Below are positions 1 through 6,861 of a DNA stretch of 10,886 nt, piece after piece (position 1 is the first letter of the stretch; every line of letters starts with the position of its first letter). The stretch is taken from positions 1 through 10,886 of the forward strand of contig CALKMY010000072.1 of NCBI GenBank assembly GCA_938091275.1, in the 5' to 3' direction. This stretch comes from Candidatus Nanopelagicales bacterium. Lineage in GTDB: Bacteria; Actinomycetota; Actinomycetes; S36-B12. The notes under the pieces are model-generated. The model searched no databases. It saw only the letters and a list, made by a program, of their open reading frames with translations, and was not told the DNA's origin. The translations under genes were made by a program, and so were the position numbers.

Positions 1-1002
1 GCGCGGTCGGCGCCTCGTGGCGAGCGCGAGCACGGCTATAGCGACGAACAATGCGATGAACGTACCGGTGGCAACAAGGTTCAACGCATCGGCCGGTACC
101 GCGGGTACTCCAAGAACGCTGGCGGCGTACCACACGGAACCGAAGTCGACGCCACGATCAGCATTGAAGGCGTAGAAGTACCACCAGCCATCCCGGTTCG
201 CGAGGGCGAAGGGAACGTTGACAACGAGCCATGTAGCCGCAGTGCTGCCGGCGAGGATCAGTACCGGCTTCCACCGTCCACTGCGTAGTGCCAGGATCGT
301 GAAGGCGCCTAGAAGAAGAACCGGGTAGAACTTCGCGGCGATCGCGAGTCCCAGTGCAACACCCGCCCACCCGGGCTTGCTGCGCGCCCACGCGAGCATC
401 GCCAACGCCGTGAGAGCAATCGGGATGAGATCCCAATTGATCGTCGCGCCGAGAATCATCGTCGGGGCCAGGGCAACCATGGCGGCATCCCATGGTCGAT
501 GGCGGACGGTCAACGCTGTTGCGAGAACCGCGACGAGGAGGAATACCAGGAGACCGATCACGTTGATGTTGAAGAACGCAACAATCGGGACCGATCCCGC
601 GATGCCCGACAAGGGGGTGGCGAGCAGGCTCGAGACCCACATGAAGGCACCCGTCACGACCGGGTACTCCAACGGTTGCCCGCCGGGAGGGGTCTGCAAG
701 TAGGGGATGAATCCGTCAGCGAAGCCGCGGTACCCGAACAACGCTGGAATATCGGAGTAACACAGGTGCTCATAGCGATCGGGGGAGGCCCACAATCCGT
801 CGATGCATGCGTAATCGAGGAAATAACCGACGATGTAGCCCAGGGTGGCGAGCAGGATCAGTACGCGAAGAACGCTCCACGGTGGCGCTACTCGTGCGAC
901 GCGCTCACCGAACGGGCCACCGATGATCGGAGCACTCGCCGCGACAACCGAGTCGCTTCGTGTGGGCCGTGCTTGAGATTCGCGCGATGACGGCACGCTC
1001 AC
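1..1002 (-). CDS. GT87 (DUF2029) family polyprenyl-phosphate-dependent glycosyltransferase, partial (3' end beyond window)
   Basis: A continuous minus-strand frame of 334 codons runs from GTG at 1002 to the window edge with no stop, so the C-terminus is missing. The protein is a multi-spanning GT-C type membrane protein: a short polar N-terminus, a first hydrophobic helix near residues 43-62, an extracytoplasmic loop with YSDIPALFGYRGF (residues 82-94), then LEYPVVTGAFMW (111-122), NWDLIP (189-194) and further helices. These blocks match the GT87/DUF2029 family, which includes mycobacterial alpha-mannosyltransferases such as PimE and the Rv0051 protein. Such enzymes transfer a sugar from a polyprenyl phosphate to an envelope acceptor on the outer face of the membrane. 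D84 in the first loop is a reasonable catalytic-base candidate by analogy with PimE, but this is inference. The start is supported by GGGAGG 8 nt upstream. It lies 22 nt after the PBP stop, so it is the last visible gene of the operon. Its substrate cannot be told. Confidence 0.88.
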   Translation of the reverse strand, partial: MSVPSSRESQARPTRSDSVVAASAPIIGGPFGERVARVAPPWSVLRVLILLATLGYIVGYFLDYACIDGLWASPDRYEHLCYSDIPALFGYRGFADGFIPYLQTPPGGQPLEYPVVTGAFMWVSSLLATPLSGIAGSVPIVAFFNINVIGLLVFLLVAVLATALTVRHRPWDAAMVALAPTMILGATINWDLIPIALTALAMLAWARSKPGWAGVALGLAIAAKFYPVLLLGAFTILALRSGRWKPVLILAGSTAATWLVVNVPFALANRDGWWYFYAFNADRGVDFGSVWYAASVLGVPAVPADALNLVATGTFIALFVAIAVLALATRRRPR

Positions 1003-1010
1003 TAGGTGTG

Positions 1011-1016
1011 CCTCCC
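1011..1016 (-). promoter_or_regulatory. Shine-Dalgarno for the GT87 gene
   Basis: GGGAGG on the minus strand ends 8 nt before the GTG at 1002. It sits in the 22-nt gap after the PBP stop. It favours GTG 1002 over the in-frame GTG two codons further in. Confidence 0.7.
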
Positions 1017-1024
1017 GCGGGTGA

Positions 1025-3517
1025 TTACTCGGACTTCTTCTTGTTCTTCTTGCCCGACGTACGAGCATTCTCTTGTGCTCCGAATTCCGCCGATGCAGTG
1101 ACTGTGCCGTCTTGGTTGGCGGATTGTTCTGCTGGAGCCGGGTCTGCTGGTTCTTCGCTGGGCTCACCTTGGTTGGGATCGCCTTGGTTGGGATCGCCTT
1201 GGTCCGGGCCTAACTGCTCCGGGTCTTCGGGGTTTGCTTCCTCGAGTCCGGGGTCTGGACCAAACTCTTCGATCACCTCCGGCGTGGGGCATCCCAGCGG
1301 CACTTCTTCCATGTCCGGCGGCAGGATCTCCGGGCAGTCCATGCCCTTGAGGGAACCCTTCGGCGGGTCCGGGAACTCCGCGACGTCGGTCTTCTTCAAG
1401 GCACCCTTCATGAAACCGGTCCAGATGGACGCGGGGAAACTGCCCCCGGTCACGGTCTCGCGCCCGCCGGTCCCCGACAGTGATACCGGAATGCCCTTCT
1501 TGTTCTCCTTCGTCATGAACACAGCTGTCGCCAACTGCGGTGTGAAGCCGACAAACCAGGCGCTCTTGTTCATATCCGTGGTTCCGGTTTTCCCCGCTGA
1601 GGGCCGACCTAGGTCACGGGCTGTGGCGCCGGTGCCGCGGGAGACGACATCGGTCAGTGCGTAGGTGACGGTGTCGGCAACGTCTTTCGAGAAGACCCTC
1701 TTCGTTGACGGTTCGTGCTTATACAGAACCTCGCCGTTGTTATCGATGATTCTGCGGACGAACGTGGTCTTGGCTCGTTCCCCACGGGCCGCGAAGGTCG
1801 CGTACGCGTTCGCCATGTCCACCGCAGACGGTGATGCCGTGCCCAGGACGAAAGTCAGGTCGAGATTCTTTAAGTTCATGCCCGGTGTTCGCTTGGGAAT
1901 TCCCGCGCGTACGGCCGCGTCGGCCACCCGGTCGACTCCCACCGCGTCTTCCATAGCGACGTACGCGGTGTTCACGGATTCGCGGGTCGCTTCGAGGAGG
2001 GTGATTTCACCGTAGGACTCGTCGTCGTAGTTGGTGAGTTCGTACCCCTTGATCTTGGCCGGGGAGTCACCCTGCCAGTAGCTCTTGAGTGGAACTTCGT
2101 TTTCCAACGCCGCCGCGAGTGCGAACGGCTTGAAGGTTGATCCCGCCTGAGCGAACTGTCGCGTCGCGTTGTTGATCTGATCGTCGATGAAGTCCTTGCC
2201 GCCATACATCGCCACCACTTCACCGGTTCCCGGTCGAACGGAAGCGAGCCCGATACGCACTCCCTTGGTCCTGGATTCCGGGCCGAGCTTGCGGACCGCC
2301 CGTTCAGCCGAACGTTGGGCCTTCCGGCTGAAGGTGGAGACCACGGTGAGCCCGCCACGCTGGATTTCTGTCTCGTCGACACCGAGCGCGAGAAGTTCCT
2401 GGTGGACGGCGTTCAGCAAATGTCCGGTTTGACCACCGAGTCGATTGCCCGCTTGCCGCTGCGCGATCTCTGGAAACTGAGCGCTTTGGTACTCGGTTTC
2501 AGTGATCCACCCTTGACCGAGCATCCCGTCCAGGACGTACTGCCATCGACCACGAAGTGTGGACATGTTTTCGTCGGGGTTGAGTCGTCCGGGATTGTTC
2601 ATGATGGCGGCGAGAACCGCGCCTTCGCTCACCGTCACGTTCTGAATCGGTTTGTTGAAGTAGGCCATTGCAGCCGCTTCGATTCCATAGGCGTCTCTGC
2701 CGAAGAACGCGATGTTCAGGTAGTCCTCGAGGATCTGTTCCTTCGACACCAAAGTTTCGAGTTTGAAGGCAAGAAGTGCTTCCTTGATTTTTCGTTTCCA
2801 CGTCCGTTCCTGAGTCAAGAAAGCGTTCTTGGCGTACTGCTGAGTGATGGTCGACCCACCTTGCATCCATGGACCGGAATCAAAAACATTGTTCACTGCC
2901 GCACGCGCGATGCTGATCGGTGAGATTCCTCCGTGGTCGTAGAACCCACGATCTTCCGCCGCGAGTACTGCCTCTTGGACATGCAGGGGAATCTGCTCGA
3001 GGTCGCTTGCGCGTCGGTTAGCGTCACTGAGTCGGCCGATCTCGTGCTTGCCTCCCGCGTAATAGACCACGGTTGCCTCGGTTGTCGCGAGGTCGTTCGG
3101 GGTCGGCACCTCGGTGCGCGCGAGAACGACACTGAACGCCACGACAGCAGCGGTGGTCGTCAGCGCCAAAAACGCGACAACTCCCCACAAGAAGACCTTC
3201 AGCGGCGAGCGACGAGGCCGTGGAGGACGACCACCGGTCCCTGATGAACGACGACCGTTCGGTGGGCGACCGCGTCCACCGTTGCCTGCACCACGGTTTG
3301 AACCCTTGCCAGACCGACGGCCGTTGCGTGATCGTGGCGGTGAGCCACCAGACTCGTGAGTGCGGAAACGACGACCCGGGGTACTCGGATTCTTGGGAGG
3401 GACCGACCGCGGATCAGCGGATCGGCGTTGCCCGCTCGAACTCGATCGCGACGCCGAGCGAGGTCGACTCGAGGAGCGGGCTCGGGTGCCTCGCTGCGTC
3501 GGTCTCCTGTTGATCAT
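1025..3517 (-). CDS. Bifunctional class A penicillin-binding protein (transglycosylase/transpeptidase), PonA1/PBP1a type
   Basis: This is an 830-residue protein from ATG 3517. It polymerises lipid II into glycan strands and cross-links the peptides on the outer face of the membrane. In order it has an Arg/Ser/Gly/Pro-rich cytoplasmic tail (1-105), one signal-anchor helix (about 107-132), a GT51 domain with EDRGFYDHGG (catalytic Glu about 188) and GGSTITQQ (about 220-227), and a transpeptidase domain with STFK (nucleophile Ser about 460), SVN (about 514) and KTGT (about 643). All catalytic motifs are intact. No PASTA domain is present, which fits PonA1 rather than PonA2. The C-terminal tail (about 730-830) is acidic and Pro-rich, holds QGDPN repeats and two Cys (about 728 and 743), and ends in a Lys-rich patch. 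ATG 3517 is chosen because GGTGA lies 4 nt upstream. A GTG at 3577 would add 20 residues and has only a distant AGGAG. It follows DUF5318 and precedes GT87, as in the Rv0049-ponA1-Rv0051 cluster. Confidence 0.95.
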   Translation of the reverse strand: MINRRPTQRGTRARSSSRPRSASRSSSSGQRRSADPRSVPPKNPSTPGRRFRTHESGGSPPRSRNGRRSGKGSNRGAGNGGRGRPPNGRRSSGTGGRPPRPRRSPLKVFLWGVVAFLALTTTAAVVAFSVVLARTEVPTPNDLATTEATVVYYAGGKHEIGRLSDANRRASDLEQIPLHVQEAVLAAEDRGFYDHGGISPISIARAAVNNVFDSGPWMQGGSTITQQYAKNAFLTQERTWKRKIKEALLAFKLETLVSKEQILEDYLNIAFFGRDAYGIEAAAMAYFNKPIQNVTVSEGAVLAAIMNNPGRLNPDENMSTLRGRWQYVLDGMLGQGWITETEYQSAQFPEIAQRQAGNRLGGQTGHLLNAVHQELLALGVDETEIQRGGLTVVSTFSRKAQRSAERAVRKLGPESRTKGVRIGLASVRPGTGEVVAMYGGKDFIDDQINNATRQFAQAGSTFKPFALAAALENEVPLKSYWQGDSPAKIKGYELTNYDDESYGEITLLEATRESVNTAYVAMEDAVGVDRVADAAVRAGIPKRTPGMNLKNLDLTFVLGTASPSAVDMANAYATFAARGERAKTTFVRRIIDNNGEVLYKHEPSTKRVFSKDVADTVTYALTDVVSRGTGATARDLGRPSAGKTGTTDMNKSAWFVGFTPQLATAVFMTKENKKGIPVSLSGTGGRETVTGGSFPASIWTGFMKGALKKTDVAEFPDPPKGSLKGMDCPEILPPDMEEVPLGCPTPEVIEEFGPDPGLEEANPEDPEQLGPDQGDPNQGDPNQGEPSEEPADPAPAEQSANQDGTVTASAEFGAQENARTSGKKNKKKSE
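1167..1203. repeat. Tandem 15-bp repeat (about 2.5 copies) in the PBP C-terminal tail
   Basis: The plus-strand unit ccttggttgggatcg occurs perfectly at 1167-1181 and 1182-1196, followed by a partial copy at 1197-1203. Read on the minus strand it encodes consecutive Gln-Gly-Asp-Pro-Asn units in the extracellular tail of the PBP. The identical DNA copies suggest recent slippage, so the repeat number may vary between strains. Confidence 0.85.
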
Positions 3518-3521
3518 GTCC

Positions 3522-3526
3522 TCACC
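3522..3526 (-). promoter_or_regulatory. Shine-Dalgarno deciding the PBP start
   Basis: GGTGA on the minus strand lies 4 nt before ATG 3517. It matches the part of the anti-SD complement (GGAGGTGA) that pairs closest to the start codon. This is why ATG 3517 is preferred to GTG 3577. Confidence 0.55.
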
Positions 3527-3565
3527 AGGTCGGGGAAGGGAACCTGCTCGTGCGCGCGCTTGAAT

Positions 3566-3579
3566 CTGTGGGGCCACAG
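3566..3579. other. Inverted repeat CTGTGG-GG-CCACAG in the PBP 5' leader
   Basis: This is a perfect 6+2+6 dyad in the 155-nt stretch between the DUF5318 stop and the PBP ATG. It covers the alternative GTG at 3577. It could be an operator, a short RNA hairpin in the leader, or chance. I recognise no known regulator consensus. Confidence 0.35.
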
Positions 3580-3606
3580 GGAGGTGTGTGACTCCTGGGA
3601 TTCAAT

Positions 3607-3612
3607 AAGTTA
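3607..3612 (-). promoter_or_regulatory. Possible internal -10 box (TAACTT) upstream of the PBP gene
   Basis: TAACTT (form TANNNT) lies in the only AT-rich patch (about 3601-3615) of the gap between DUF5318 and the PBP gene. No convincing -35 box is seen. If active, it would give the PBP and GT87 genes their own transcript with a leader of roughly 80 nt containing the dyad at 3566-3579. This is weak evidence. Confidence 0.25.
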
Positions 3613-3672
3613 AGTGCACCAGAAATCCCCCCTGGACCGGTGGCGGCACGCCGTCAAGCTGGCGCGAGGGGA

Positions 3673-4224
3673 CTAATCGAGTTGTCGAAGGTCGGCAGGC
3701 GTCGGGAGGGCCCGACGAGCCGTGCCATCTCCTATCCGATATGTCCGTAATAGGTAGTTCCAGTGGCAGTCGGGGCACACCTCGACGACGTACACACCGA
3801 TGTCCCCGAACCGATGAGCCAGCGACGGCAGATTCTCAGTTTCCCGGATCCGACCCGAGTAGGGCCCCAGTTCGTCGCTATACACGTAATTCAAGGTGAC
3901 CAGATTCACCGAATGGCATGCCGGGCAGTCCTCATCGGTCGCTTCACCGTGGAACGTGGCCGCCTTGACGAGGTAAGGATCGGCATCACAAAAGTCACTA
4001 CTGAGGATGCCCCCGCGATGGAACCGTCGAATATCCGACCGTCGTTGCAGTGCGTAATCAATGACCGCTCTCGGTGCTTGTGGGTCCGCGACCGGCTCGG
4101 GTGGAGGCAACGGATCGCGACGTCTCTTTTTGCCCGACGCGGACGTAGTAGAAGCCGATTCACCGCGCGCCAGTGAGCCGCGCACTGACATCGTGCGCCC
4201 ACTACCTCCACGTGGAACAGCCAT
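3673..4224 (-). CDS. DUF5318 family protein, Rv0049-like, putative zinc-ribbon
   Basis: This is a 183-residue soluble protein of unknown function, conserved in Actinomycetota directly upstream of the ponA1-type PBP. The first 45 or so residues are low-complexity and basic (a KKRRR stretch). The conserved core follows: IDYALQRR, FCDADPYLVKAA, a CPAC pair, YVYSDELGP, then VYVVEVCPDCHWNYLLRTY. The two CxxC-type pairs could bind one zinc ion as a zinc ribbon; that is inference from spacing. The basic tail makes it longer than I recall for the mycobacterial relative. ATG 4224 has no SD but stands 6 nt after a TAGACT -10 box, so a leaderless transcript starting at the A of ATG is likely and would be the first promoter of the operon running into the PBP and GT87 genes. 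A role linked to envelope synthesis is inferred from position only. Confidence 0.85.
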   Translation of the reverse strand: MAVPRGGSGRTMSVRGSLARGESASTTSASGKKRRRDPLPPPEPVADPQAPRAVIDYALQRRSDIRRFHRGGILSSDFCDADPYLVKAATFHGEATDEDCPACHSVNLVTLNYVYSDELGPYSGRIRETENLPSLAHRFGDIGVYVVEVCPDCHWNYLLRTYRIGDGTARRALPTPADLRQLD

Positions 4225-4230
4225 CGGATG

Positions 4231-4236
4231 AGTCTA
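4231..4236 (-). promoter_or_regulatory. -10 box (TAGACT) of the DUF5318-PBP-GT87 operon
   Basis: Minus-strand TAGACT fits TANNNT and ends 6 nt before ATG 4224, the spacing expected if transcription starts at the start codon. No TTGACA-like -35 is visible; that position would fall at the MFS start codon. Confidence 0.6.
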
Positions 4237-4245
4237 CGAGACCCG

Positions 4246-4251
4246 TAGCCT
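4246..4251 (+). promoter_or_regulatory. -10 box (TAGCCT) of the MFS gene
   Basis: TAGCCT fits TANNNT and ends 6 nt before ATG 4258. There is no SD, so a leaderless mRNA is likely. It is 9 bp from the opposing -10 box, so RNA polymerase is unlikely to occupy both promoters at once. Confidence 0.6.
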
Positions 4252-4257
4252 TTCGCC

Positions 4258-5565
4258 ATGGCTGTTCAGGACTCCTCGAACCCTGGACGCGGTGCCCTGC
4301 GGTCAGTTCTTGCGAGCCACAATTTCCGCCGCCTCTACAGCATCCGACTCGCCGGTCAGTTCGGTGACGGACTGCTGCAATCCGCGCTAGCGACGTTCGT
4401 GTTGTTTTCCCCCGAGCGGGAACCGGATGCGGTGCGCGTCGCCGCAGCGTTCGCCATCCTGCTGCTGCCGTACTCCTTGATCGGTCCCTTCGCCGGGGTG
4501 CTACTCGACCGCTGGCAGCGGCGCAATGTCCTCGTGCGAGCGAACCTGCTGAAGTCGCTCTTCACTGTGCCAATCATCGTGGTCGTCGGCGCTGGGCAGG
4601 CGGACTTCGTCCTCGGATTGTTCGTGCTGATCGTGCTCGGCGTCAGTCGGTTCATCCTCGCTGGCTTGTCCGCGTCGATGCCGCACGTGGTGAACGGTCG
4701 TGAACTCATCACCGGAAACGCCCTCGCTCCCACCTCCGGAACCATCGCCGTCGGAGTCGGGGGGATCATCGGCGTCGGGATTCGGTCTTTCGTCGGCGGC
4801 GGCGATACCGGAAGTCAGGTTGTTCTCGTCGCCGCGATTGTTTCCTTCGTGGTCGCGAGTTTCCTCGCCACCCGGTTGGCCGCCCACGCACTCGGACCCG
4901 ACCATGGGGCACCGGTCGATACGCTCGCCAGCGTCGCTCGTGGACTCGTCCTCGGTGCACGCACACTGTGGGACCAGGTTCCGGCACGCAACATCATGGT
5001 CACGATCATCGTGAATCGGTTCGTTTTCGGAGTCCTTACCGCCGGTGCTCTGCTGTTGGTTCGCGGGAGCCTGCACCCACCGTCGGACGTCGACGCCGCA
5101 TTAAATGACTTCGTCCTCGCCACAGCTGGCGCGGCCGTCGGGGCGTTCCTCGGAGCGGTCGTGACACCCACCATGACGCGTCGGATCGGTATCGGTCCAT
5201 GGGTGGGAATCGTGATGGTGCAAGGAGCCGTGATCGGTTTCGGACTGCTCACCGCCACAGCCATCACCCCGAAACTGGTGACGCTGGTCGCAGGTGCCGC
5301 ATCCATCGGCTTGGCCGGACAGTCGGTCAAAGTGTGCGCGGACACCGTGCTGCAGCGCTCCATCCCCGACGATCGATTGGGGCGGGTTTTCGCGCTGTTC
5401 GACATGATCGTCAACATCGCCCTGGTCACAGGGATCACCGCGACCGCTTTCGCTTCCCCTATTTCCGGACAATTCACTGGTGGCTACCTGATCTGCGCCG
5501 CACTTCTGGTCCTCGCCGCGTGGTGGTTTCGACGATCTACGCAGAGTCCTGCACAACGCTCCTGA
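4258..5565 (+). CDS. Major facilitator superfamily (MFS) transporter
   Basis: This is a 435-residue, strongly hydrophobic protein with a pattern consistent with about 12 membrane helices, the usual MFS length. The MFS motif A lies in the loop after the second helix: GVLLDRWQRRN at about residues 80-90, with the expected Asp84, Arg85 and the following Arg88-Arg89. The N-terminus (LASHNFRRLYSIRLAGQFGDG) and the helix before motif A (PYSLIGPFAG) resemble drug or siderophore exporter-like MFS proteins, and actinobacteria carry a related gene near oriC (Rv0037c type). The substrate cannot be predicted. ATG 4258 has no SD but sits 6 nt after TAGCCT, so leaderless translation is likely. It diverges from DUF5318 across 33 bp and is followed after 21 nt by a membrane-protein gene with its own promoter-like box. 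Confidence 0.88.
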   Translation: MAVQDSSNPGRGALRSVLASHNFRRLYSIRLAGQFGDGLLQSALATFVLFSPEREPDAVRVAAAFAILLLPYSLIGPFAGVLLDRWQRRNVLVRANLLKSLFTVPIIVVVGAGQADFVLGLFVLIVLGVSRFILAGLSASMPHVVNGRELITGNALAPTSGTIAVGVGGIIGVGIRSFVGGGDTGSQVVLVAAIVSFVVASFLATRLAAHALGPDHGAPVDTLASVARGLVLGARTLWDQVPARNIMVTIIVNRFVFGVLTAGALLLVRGSLHPPSDVDAALNDFVLATAGAAVGAFLGAVVTPTMTRRIGIGPWVGIVMVQGAVIGFGLLTATAITPKLVTLVAGAASIGLAGQSVKVCADTVLQRSIPDDRLGRVFALFDMIVNIALVTGITATAFASPISGQFTGGYLICAALLVLAAWWFRRSTQSPAQRS

Positions 5566-5579
5566 AACCGGCCTATGCT
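5550..5579 (+). promoter_or_regulatory. Promoter overlapping the MFS stop (TGCACA - 18 bp - TATGCT)
   Basis: TATGCT at 5574-5579 fits TANNNT and ends 7 nt before ATG 5587. A four-of-six match to TTGACA (TGCACA, 5550-5555) lies 18 bp upstream, inside the last codons of the MFS gene. With no SD in the gap, this suggests an independent leaderless transcript. Confidence 0.5.
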
Positions 5580-5586
5580 CGTACGC

Positions 5587-6858
5587 ATGTCGAACGGAGC
5601 CTCCGCGACCTATACCCAAAGCCCGGTCACCCGGAAAAAGTGGCGAGGTCGCTCGTACGTCTCCCTGTTGTTGTTCATCATCGCGACTCTTCTGACACCC
5701 ATTGCCGTCATCGGTCACTGGGGTCACGAGACGATCGCGAACCCCGAGCAGTACATCAATACCGTCGGACCCCTCGCGGAGGATCCGGAGATCCAACAAG
5801 CAGTCTCGGAGACGGTCAGCGACGCGATCATTGAGAAGGTCGACACGAGTCAGGTGGCCAGCGGGCTCGTCGGTGTGATCGTTCCCAACGAAGCCCTGTC
5901 GAATCTGCTCTCAGGGCCGATCAAGGCTGGGATCGATGGTCTCATCCGCGGGGCGGTTGACAAGTTCGTGACCTCCGATGCTTTCCAGGAAGCATGGATA
6001 CGCATCAACGAGCTCGCGCAGAAGGGCTTCATCGCAGCACTCACCGGGGACCCGACGGGCCCAGTGCAATTCGTCGGTGATGAGCTGGTCCTCGACATCT
6101 CCTCCCTCCTGCAAGAGGTGCAAACCTCCCTCGTAGACGAAGGGATCGACATCGCCGGACTCGTCACGATCCCGGAGTCTGACGCACAGGTCGTCCTCCT
6201 CGACTCCCCTGAACTCGCCCAAGCACGCGCGATCTACTCACTCACCTCGCCATTCCTCGCCGTGATCTTGCTGATCACCACCGCAATGTTCATGGTGTCG
6301 GTGCTCTTGGCGACCCGCCGGGCCCGCACCACCGTTGCTGTCGGCATCACAGTGGTCACCTGGTCGCTCACCCTTCAATATCTTCTGGGCAGAGCCCAAG
6401 AAGGCTTCGTCAACGCCTTCGCCGGGTCGCTTTTTGAAAATGCTGCCGCGGCCTTCTACAACCAACTGTTGACGTACTTACTTCTCGCTGTCCAAGGATT
6501 GCTCCTGCTCGGAGCGGTTGTCATCGTGCTGGGTTGGTTCTGCGGTTCAACGCGCTTCGCTGCCACGGTTCGAGGATCCATCGATAAAGGGCTCGTGGAG
6601 ATCGGTCAACGGCTCCCGGCTGCGCTGGCCGTGATCGGCCGTCCGTTGCGCGAGTACGCACCCTTCGTGCGATGGGGTCTGCTGGTGATCTGGCTCGTCG
6701 CCGTCTTCGCATTCGGGTCGGTCACCCTCGAAAAAACGCTCGGTTGGACGGCCCTGCTCCTCGGCGTCTTGACCATCGCGCAGATCCTGATGCACGCCCC
6801 GGACGACGCCGCACCCGAGCACCGGCCCAGCGACACACTGCCGTCAAGCACGACCTAG
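5587..6858 (+). CDS. Six-helix membrane protein with large extracytoplasmic domain, function unknown
   Basis: This is a 423-residue protein. A short basic N-terminus (RKKWRGR) leads into helix 1 (about 25-44). A soluble region of about 170 residues (45-215) follows, which should lie outside the cell. It opens with W45 and a block reading NPEQYINTVGPLAEDPEIQQAV, typical of a widespread actinobacterial membrane-protein type, and then continues as amphipathic helices with short conserved Pro/Gly breaks. Helices at about 221-242, 248-266, 294-317, 361-379 and 385-403 complete the protein, and the C-terminal tail is polar. I know of no assigned function and see no catalytic motif. ATG 5587 is chosen over the in-frame ATG 5575 because TATGCT ends 7 nt before it and overlaps the upstream ATG. 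Its stop is 1 nt from the opposing pcnA stop. Confidence 0.82.
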   Translation: MSNGASATYTQSPVTRKKWRGRSYVSLLLFIIATLLTPIAVIGHWGHETIANPEQYINTVGPLAEDPEIQQAVSETVSDAIIEKVDTSQVASGLVGVIVPNEALSNLLSGPIKAGIDGLIRGAVDKFVTSDAFQEAWIRINELAQKGFIAALTGDPTGPVQFVGDELVLDISSLLQEVQTSLVDEGIDIAGLVTIPESDAQVVLLDSPELAQARAIYSLTSPFLAVILLITTAMFMVSVLLATRRARTTVAVGITVVTWSLTLQYLLGRAQEGFVNAFAGSLFENAAAAFYNQLLTYLLLAVQGLLLLGAVVIVLGWFCGSTRFAATVRGSIDKGLVEIGQRLPAALAVIGRPLREYAPFVRWGLLVIWLVAVFAFGSVTLEKTLGWTALLLGVLTIAQILMHAPDDAAPEHRPSDTLPSSTT

Positions 6859-6861
6859 GTC
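6852..6861. other. Palindrome GACCTAGGTC carrying one stop codon and most of the opposing one
   Basis: A perfect 10-bp palindrome holds the TAG of the membrane protein (6856-6858, plus) and most of the TGA of pcnA (6862-6860, minus). The genes therefore end 1 nt apart and there is no room for a separate intergenic terminator. Confidence 0.6.

Larger units (their letters stand above)
4215..4267. promoter_or_regulatory. Nested dyad spanning the divergent DUF5318/MFS start codons
   Basis: Arms GAACAGCCAT (4215-4224) and ATGGCTGTTC (4258-4267) are perfect inverted copies, so both genes begin with the same ten bases. An inner pair CTACG/CGTAG (4234-4238, 4244-4248) shares the same centre, 4241. 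The inner arms overlap the -10 boxes and the outer arms include both start codons. This is seen directly in the sequence. A role as an operator is inference. Confidence 0.7.

Noticed and set aside
158..640. A 160-codon minus-strand frame starting at 640
   Set aside because: It is out of frame with the GT87 gene, which spans the same bases with conserved blocks such as NWDLIP; the alternative reads as Arg/Pro/Cys-rich noise.
960..2923. Long plus-strand open frames (for example 960-1664, 1665-2015, 2315-2923) opposite the PBP gene
   Set aside because: Their translations are low-complexity or lack any family motif, while the minus-strand frame encodes a complete PBP with every catalytic motif. 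They are shadows of GC-rich codon use.
3518..3577. N-terminal extension of the PBP from GTG 3577
   Set aside because: The nearest SD-like AGGAG is about 14 nt away, whereas ATG 3517 has GGTGA at 4 nt. It remains possible.
4501..5799. Large minus-strand frames opposite the MFS and membrane-protein genes
   Set aside because: They have no hydrophobic or domain pattern and compete with a clear MFS protein carrying motif A.
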